Assembly: GCA_039105265.1 (NCBI GenBank)
Contig: JAPFFF010000018.1
Coordinates: 2,604,001 to 2,668,000, forward strand
DNA from: Tritrichomonas musculus
Lineage: Eukaryota; Parabasalia; Tritrichomonadida; Tritrichomonadidae
DNA: 64,000 nucleotides
Direction of reading: 5' to 3'
Below the pieces are notes generated by a model. It was not told the DNA's origin, searched no databases, and saw only the letters and a program-made list of their open reading frames with translations. Both the position numbers and the translations under genes were made by a program. Within the stretch, counting starts at the first letter, position 1. Every line of letters begins with the position of its first letter. Below, in pieces: positions 59,553-64,000 of this stretch.

Positions 59553-60244
59553 TTAAAATCTAATCTATCAGAATCAATTTAAAATTAAATTTCTTTCGTA
59601 CAATGATATCTTTTTTAATTTTGAATCACATTCTTTAAAAAGCATAAAACAATTTTAAAAAAATATTGTTTAGTTTATTTTTGATCAAAAATGATATGAA
59701 TCAATCAAGCCATGAAGGTAGATTATAAATATGATTCTTTTATACTAGGCCATTTAGGCAATCAAATTTGAAATGAGATTAGAAATATTTTAATGAGTAA
59801 ATATTTAATAGTACAATTAGCGAGTAAAGCAGTGAATTGAAAATCCAGTATGCATTATGTTAAAAAAAAAAAAAATAATTAAATGATGGCATATATAAAT
59901 TTGGTTTAGTAGAAAAGTAAATGTTGTAATGAGAAACCTGAAAAATTCAAAAATGCAAGAAGTAAACAAATAATAAATAAAAAAGAGAAAGGCACGAAGC
60001 CTTAGTTAATAAAATAAAAATAAATGGCACGAAGCCTATAAAAAAAGTCTAAAGGCACGAAGCCTATTATAAGTGCATAAAGAAAACAAAATCGTGTGAG
60101 TAAATAATGGCACTAAGCCAACACCAATAAAAATAAAAGTAGGTAGGATCCCTACAAATGAAATAATAGTAGAGAGCAAATAAAAAAAAAATAAAAAGGG
60201 CTGAGCAAAAAAATAAAGAGAGATTAAACACGAAGTCAATCTCT
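59553..60244. other. Spacer with GGCACGAAGCCT repeats in the kinase 3' flank
   Basis: Between the transporter start and the kinase stop. The left half holds AT-rich sequence; the right half (59,991-60,240) carries the short repeats listed separately. Confidence 0.55.
59991..60120. repeat. GGCACGAAGCCT short interspersed repeat
   Basis: Exact copies of the 12-mer GGCACGAAGCCT occur at 59991-60002, 60026-60037 and 60054-60065. A variant, GGCACTAAGCCA, is at 60109-60120, and a weaker one (CACGAAGTCAA) is near 60229. Spacing is irregular (28-55 bp) with AT-rich filler. The copies are GC-rich islands just after the stop codon of the minus-strand kinase, whose transcript would read AGGCUUCGUGCC. 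Confidence 0.75.
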
Positions 60245-61300
60245 TCAAACTAAAATAGGAGGTGGTAGAATTCGCTCATGCATTAAAAGAGAATCAATTT
60301 TGATGATATTCCTGGCAATAGGAATAGAAACGATATTAGCAGCGTGTGTTTCTGGATATGAAAGAGCAGGCAACACGAAGTCATCTGCAAAAAATGGATG
60401 AGACATAACTTGTTCAATGTTAATTCGTTTTGAAGGATCGAGTTGAAGCATTGATTCAAGAAGATCGATAATAATTGATAATTCCTGTGGAACATCGCGT
60501 TCAAGTAGCTCACGAAGAGTTGACTTGATCGTTTTAGTATTTTTGATAAGATTTGAATTTGGGAGTTTATCAAACCCTGGCCAATTTTCCTGTGTTGGGG
60601 TTCCGCATATGCTAAAGATAGACATAAGTTGAGAAATATCTGTTGAAGAAGATGGACAAAAGAGTACTTTATTTGTGATCATTTCATAAAAAACACATCC
60701 AAGACTCCAGATATCAACTGCTGGTCCATAATGAGAGTCACCGAGCAGGACTTCTGGAGGTCGATAAGATTGAGTTATGACTTTTGATGTCAGTGGGCGA
60801 GTTTTATCAAGTTTTCGAGTTAATCCAAAATCGCCTACTTTAACAACATTTTCGACTGTTAAAAAAATATTAGATGGCTTTAAATCGCGATGAACAAATT
60901 CTTTAGAATGCATTGAGCGAACCGCATTCAAAATTTGTTTCATATAAGTTTGTGCTTGTTCATAAGTAAGCCCATAATTGTGAACAAGACCACAAAGATC
61001 ATATTCACAATAATCAAGAACTAAGTAAAAGCAATGTTCTTCTTTTGAACGAATAATTTGTTTCAATTTCACGATATTTTCATTTCCATCCATTTCTTTC
61101 AAGCATTTAATTTCTCTATAAAAGGATGATGGAATACCAGTGTGCGGATCAAATGTAAAAACTTTTTTCAACGCAACAACTTCACCATTTGATAGATCAA
61201 TAGCTTTAAAAACACTTCCATATCCCCCACGACCAACTTGCGATATCACATAAAACTGAGAATTGATCGTGGGGCCAAAGGCACTATGGCCCTCGTTCAT
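60245..61300 (-). CDS. CDK-like CMGC protein kinase, second copy type
   Basis: A 351-residue kinase. Seen in order: GRGGYGSVFKA (residues 22-32), VVALKKV with the catalytic Lys, the C-helix IPSSFYREIKCLKEM, HRDLKPSN, DFGLTRKL, the activation segment TSKVITQSYRPPEVLL and DIWSLGCVFYEM. The SYRPPE replaces the usual WYR(A/P)PE, so the Trp of the activation segment is Ser here; the catalytic residues are all kept. It is shorter than the first kinase, with a short Pro-rich tail ending PPPILV and no basic tail. It probably belongs to the same transcriptional/cell-cycle CDK group, but the partner cyclin is unknown. The initiator TCATTT lies about 24 bases before the ATG at 61300. Confidence 0.92.
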   Translation of the reverse strand: MNEGHSAFGPTINSQFYVISQVGRGGYGSVFKAIDLSNGEVVALKKVFTFDPHTGIPSSFYREIKCLKEMDGNENIVKLKQIIRSKEEHCFYLVLDYCEYDLCGLVHNYGLTYEQAQTYMKQILNAVRSMHSKEFVHRDLKPSNIFLTVENVVKVGDFGLTRKLDKTRPLTSKVITQSYRPPEVLLGDSHYGPAVDIWSLGCVFYEMITNKVLFCPSSSTDISQLMSIFSICGTPTQENWPGFDKLPNSNLIKNTKTIKSTLRELLERDVPQELSIIIDLLESMLQLDPSKRINIEQVMSHPFFADDFVLPALSYPETHAANIVSIPIARNIIKIDSLLMHERILPPPILV

Positions 61301-61320
61301 TGCGATTACTGTAAGTATTG

Positions 61321-61326
61321 AAATGA
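61321..61326 (-). promoter_or_regulatory. Initiator motif of the second CDK-like kinase
   Basis: TCATTT on the minus strand, with +1 A about 24 bases before the start codon. It agrees with the initiator motifs of the other host genes here. Confidence 0.45.
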
Positions 61327-61696
61327 ATAAAATTTTTAACCGTTTGACTAAAAAGTTAAATTATTTGACCAAATAAAAATAAAATATTATCAATTTTGAT
61401 ATATATTGAAAAAGTTTATATATTTGTTCAAATATCTTTATATAAATATACGTATAAAGTATTTATAATAACATATCGAGAGATTTTTACTATCCTTTTA
61501 TATAGTGATATGAACATTTATTTGAAATAAATTCAATTTACTTTGAAAATAATTTGTAGAAATTGATAGTAGATGATTTCAAATATTATATGCCAAATAT
61601 GCGTGCATTAATTACTGTAATAATTGATATTTCAATCTCAAATTACAGTAATTTTGTTTTGAAATAAAATACACTATACCACTATACAAAAGTATG
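61327..61696. other. AT-rich spacer, no gene seen
   Basis: Upstream of the kinase. It holds a short imperfect inverted repeat AATTACTGTAAT/ATTACAGTAATT around 61614-61660 and otherwise AT-rich sequence. Confidence 0.5.
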
Positions 61697-61698
61697 TA

Positions 61699-62308
61699 AA
61701 GTCGGATTCAAAATGCTTAGGACATTCTCTCAAAAAAATTCTGATAAAAGTGAAAAACAAAATTTTAAATTGAATACTAATAAAATCTCATTTATTTTAA
61801 GCCAAGAAGAGCAATATGAATAAATCATACGCAAAAAAGCATTTTTAAAAAAGAATCACCACTTTAAAACATCTCGAGAATAGATATTTATGCTCCTGAT
61901 TGAAATTTCTTGAATTATTATAAATAAGCTAGGCTTTATATTGGTGGTCATTTTAGGTTGGAAATGACCAGTATTAAAGCATTTTATAGCTCCAAGTGAC
62001 CAGTTGCCAAAAAGTGGTCATTGACTATTTAAAGCCTAGTAAATAAGATTAATGCTAGGTTTTACTATCCAGACGAGTTTTCATAGAAAAAGTCATAGAA
62101 CTATCCCTATCGACTTTCAATTTTATCTTTTAGGTCTCAATAAAAAGATTTCTTCTAAAGTTTTCTTTTTTAATTTTCGTTTTATTTGAGCTTGACACTT
62201 TTTCATTTTCTGAGTATCTCTGAATTTCTTGCATGCAGCTTGGGACACTTTTGAATGGATTTCTATGGTAATTTAAAAAGTTTGTCCCAAGCTAATTGAA
62301 TCCGACTT
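61699..62308. mobile_element. Non-autonomous element A, 610 bp, TA-flanked
   Basis: The perfect 12-bp termini AAGTCGGATTCA (61699-61710) and TGAATCCGACTT (62297-62308) extend to about 26 bp with four mismatches (the GGACA block is also kept). Both ends abut TA (61697-61698 and 62309-62310), a Tc1/mariner-type target duplication. No coding frame is present. A smaller element is nested inside at 61929-62039. Confidence 0.82.
61929..62039. mobile_element. Nested 111-bp element with 8-bp target duplication
   Basis: The 10-bp termini CTAGGCTTTA and TAAAGCCTAG are flanked by a perfect direct repeat TAAATAAG (61921-61928 and 62040-62047). The body carries four GGTCATT/AATGACC-type motifs in both orientations, so the unit can fold on itself. 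An 8-bp duplication fits hAT-like non-autonomous elements. It interrupts element A and is therefore younger. Confidence 0.8.
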
Positions 62309-62310
62309 TA

Positions 62311-63924
62311 AGGGTGCAGTATGAACACTAATATCTGGATAAATAAGTAGTATATAACTATTATATTATATAATCAATGATTGTGATTTTTTTAAACATA
62401 AAATATTATGTTATTAAATAAAAAACAATTTTTTATTATTGTATATTTATAAAACATTAATTGAATTAATAATTGCTTTTTTGAATAAATAAAAAAGGAA
62501 TTATTTGAAAAAAAAATTGAATTATTCATTTTTCAAATGAGAATATCTCATTAAAAATTAAATATAGAATTGTTTAAATATCCATATATCCAGATGTTAT
62601 TTCAATAAAATAAAAATAGATTGTAAAAGAATCAAAATTATAATTTTCTGGAAAATGAAGATAATATAAGCAAGATGTGATCATGCAATATTTTATTTAT
62701 TTATATGAAAAAATATTATAAAATCAAATTTTTAATATAAGTATTCATATAAAAGTTATCTATTATAAATACATGTTTTTTTAAAGCGCTTTGAAATTTT
62801 GTTACAAATGAATTAAAATTGATTAATAAAAAACTTTTTTTAAAATAGAATAAAAAAAAAAAATCTCTCTGTCAGATTAAACTTCTTTGTGAGTAAAAAG
62901 AATAATGCTGCTTTATAATTTCATTCATCAAAAATTGAATGACTACATAGATCTACAAATAGTCCGTTAATCAAGAAAAATTGAAAAACTATGTAGTCCT
63001 TCAATATGAACAATGAATCAATTATTCATTAAAAATTCGAATCTATGAATTTTAATAATTAACTTGACAGAGCCATTTTTGGGATTTTGGATATATTTAT
63101 AAAAAAATGATATCAAATTTTATCTCCTTATGATAAAAACTTCATCTGATTTTTTTATATGTATAAAACATTTCAAAGTGAATATGTGTATAGATATTTT
63201 TTAAAAAAAGTTAATATTCATATGTTCAAAACTACGATTTCAAGTCTAAAATTTTGAAAGATCATTCAATTTTCTGAACATTCGTTTATTAATAAAAATT
63301 TTTATTCTAAAAGCAAGAGACTGCAAAGCTGCTAAATATGATGTTAGGCAAGATTAAAATCAGGACAGTGAATAGGAATATGCCAATTTTTTCGCAAAAC
63401 TGCTATGATTATATTAACGATGTATAAGTAGATAAGTATTATGAAGGAGCAAGAGTAATATTTCTAAAATTGCTGAAAAAGTATTCATAAATAGCTGGAA
63501 AACCGTTGACTATTAGTTAATTGATTCGAAAATCATAATCAACGAATAGTGTAAAATCTGGCATGTAATGGAAGTCAAGTTGTTATATGCATCTATACAA
63601 ATATGAACCACTGGTTTTTGTCCGTATTTTATTTTAAGTATTGTTTCAAATTTGTTTGAATAAAGCCATGTAAAATGAAATTGACCAATAATGATTAATT
63701 TTGTATCGATCATGATTCAAAAATATTGAAAAAATCTATTTAAAATTTTTGAAAGTTTTGTCATAATCAATTCAATTTTTAAAGTCATAATTTCTTATTT
63801 ATAAAATTATAAAATTATTATATATTATATTTATATATTTTAAAAAATTTTTTATATAATATAATTCGATAATTTTACTAAAAAATCACTTTTTAATGAG
63901 ATAAACTCATTCATACTGCACCCT
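62311..63924. mobile_element. Non-autonomous element B, 1.6 kb, TA-flanked
   Basis: The perfect 15-bp termini AGGGTGCAGTATGAA (62311-62325) and its complement at 63910-63924 are flanked by TA (62309-62310, shared with element A, and 63925-63926). The interior is AT-rich and includes a 17-bp-arm hairpin. A 66-residue reverse frame at 63713-63513 is the longest reading frame; it shows no transposase motif that I can defend. Flanking TTAA could also be read as a piggyBac-type site, but the first bases after it (AGGG, not CCC) do not fit that family. Confidence 0.8.
62935..63006. repeat. Hairpin inside element B
   Basis: ATTGAATGACTACATAG (62935-62951) pairs with 62990-63006 with one mismatch, across a 38-base loop. 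It may be a tiny insertion or a structural part of the element. Confidence 0.6.
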
Positions 63925-63926
63925 TA

Positions 63927-64000
63927 AATAGTAAAAATTTGAAATTAAAATTTGAATTAATTCAAAATTGAATTAAATTTGTTTTGAAATAAAATACGGA
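63927..64000. other. End of window, nothing recognised
   Basis: AT-rich sequence after element B; too short to judge. Confidence 0.4.

Noticed and set aside
63513-63713. 66-residue reverse frame in element B as a transposase fragment
   Set aside because: It faintly suggests a transposase strand-helix pattern, but no catalytic or DNA-binding motif could be defended.
62309-63928. Element B as a piggyBac element
   Set aside because: TTAA flanks are present, but the termini begin AGGG and not CCC, and no piggyBac-type transposase is seen. TA-type duplication explains the ends equally well.

Overview
The window looks like a piece of a trichomonad (Parabasalia) nuclear genome, most like Tritrichomonas. 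The evidence is a very AT-rich sequence (roughly three quarters A+T by eye), long uninterrupted protein genes with no visible introns, TCA-type initiator motifs 12-24 bases in front of several start codons, and a familiar trichomonad gene set: CDK-like CMGC kinases, an ABCA-type transporter, a BTB protein, a Pmp-like beta-helix surface protein, giant coiled-coil proteins and ASH-repeat flagellar-type proteins. It also carries mariner, hAT, pogo-like and Maverick-type elements. Genus is an inference.

Layout. Bases 1-16,150 are a gene-dense block: a partial unknown gene, an unknown helical protein, a giant ASH-repeat protein divergent from a CDK-like kinase across only 43 bp, an ABCA half-transporter, a small coiled-coil protein and a BTB protein. 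Bases 16,300-20,600 are AT-rich and gene-free, with one 1.36-kb inverted-repeat element. A tRNA-Leu(CAG) and a class I (bacterial-type) glutamine synthetase gene follow.

Bases 23,964-37,550 are a transposon graveyard. It starts with a nearly whole 4.2-kb hAT element with a perfect 8-bp target duplication, a broken BED/hAT transposase, two tandem arrays and an unusual divergent second gene. Next is a decayed pogo-like transposase into which a mariner element has jumped. Then come a palindrome-rich spacer and a decayed Maverick (Polinton)-like fossil.

Bases 37,900-61,300 are host genes again: NAD(P)H-hydrate dehydratase, tRNA-Leu(AAG), a Pmp-like membrane protein, a 3,339-residue coiled-coil protein with two previously unnoticed-looking repeated motifs, an acyl-CoA synthetase, a second coiled-coil protein, an unknown acidic protein, an SLC35F6-like transporter and a second CDK-like kinase. 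Bases 61,697-63,926 hold two abutting TA-flanked inverted-repeat elements, one with a third 111-bp element nested in it.

The host genes do not form an obvious pathway. Many look cytoskeletal or flagellar (ASH protein, three coiled-coil proteins) or signalling-related (two kinases, BTB). No CRISPR, operon or bacterial-style regulation is seen, and no single new multi-gene system stands out. The best candidates for novelty are the hAT accessory gene with its 55-bp array and the repeated LW-x2-F modules of the giant coiled-coil protein.
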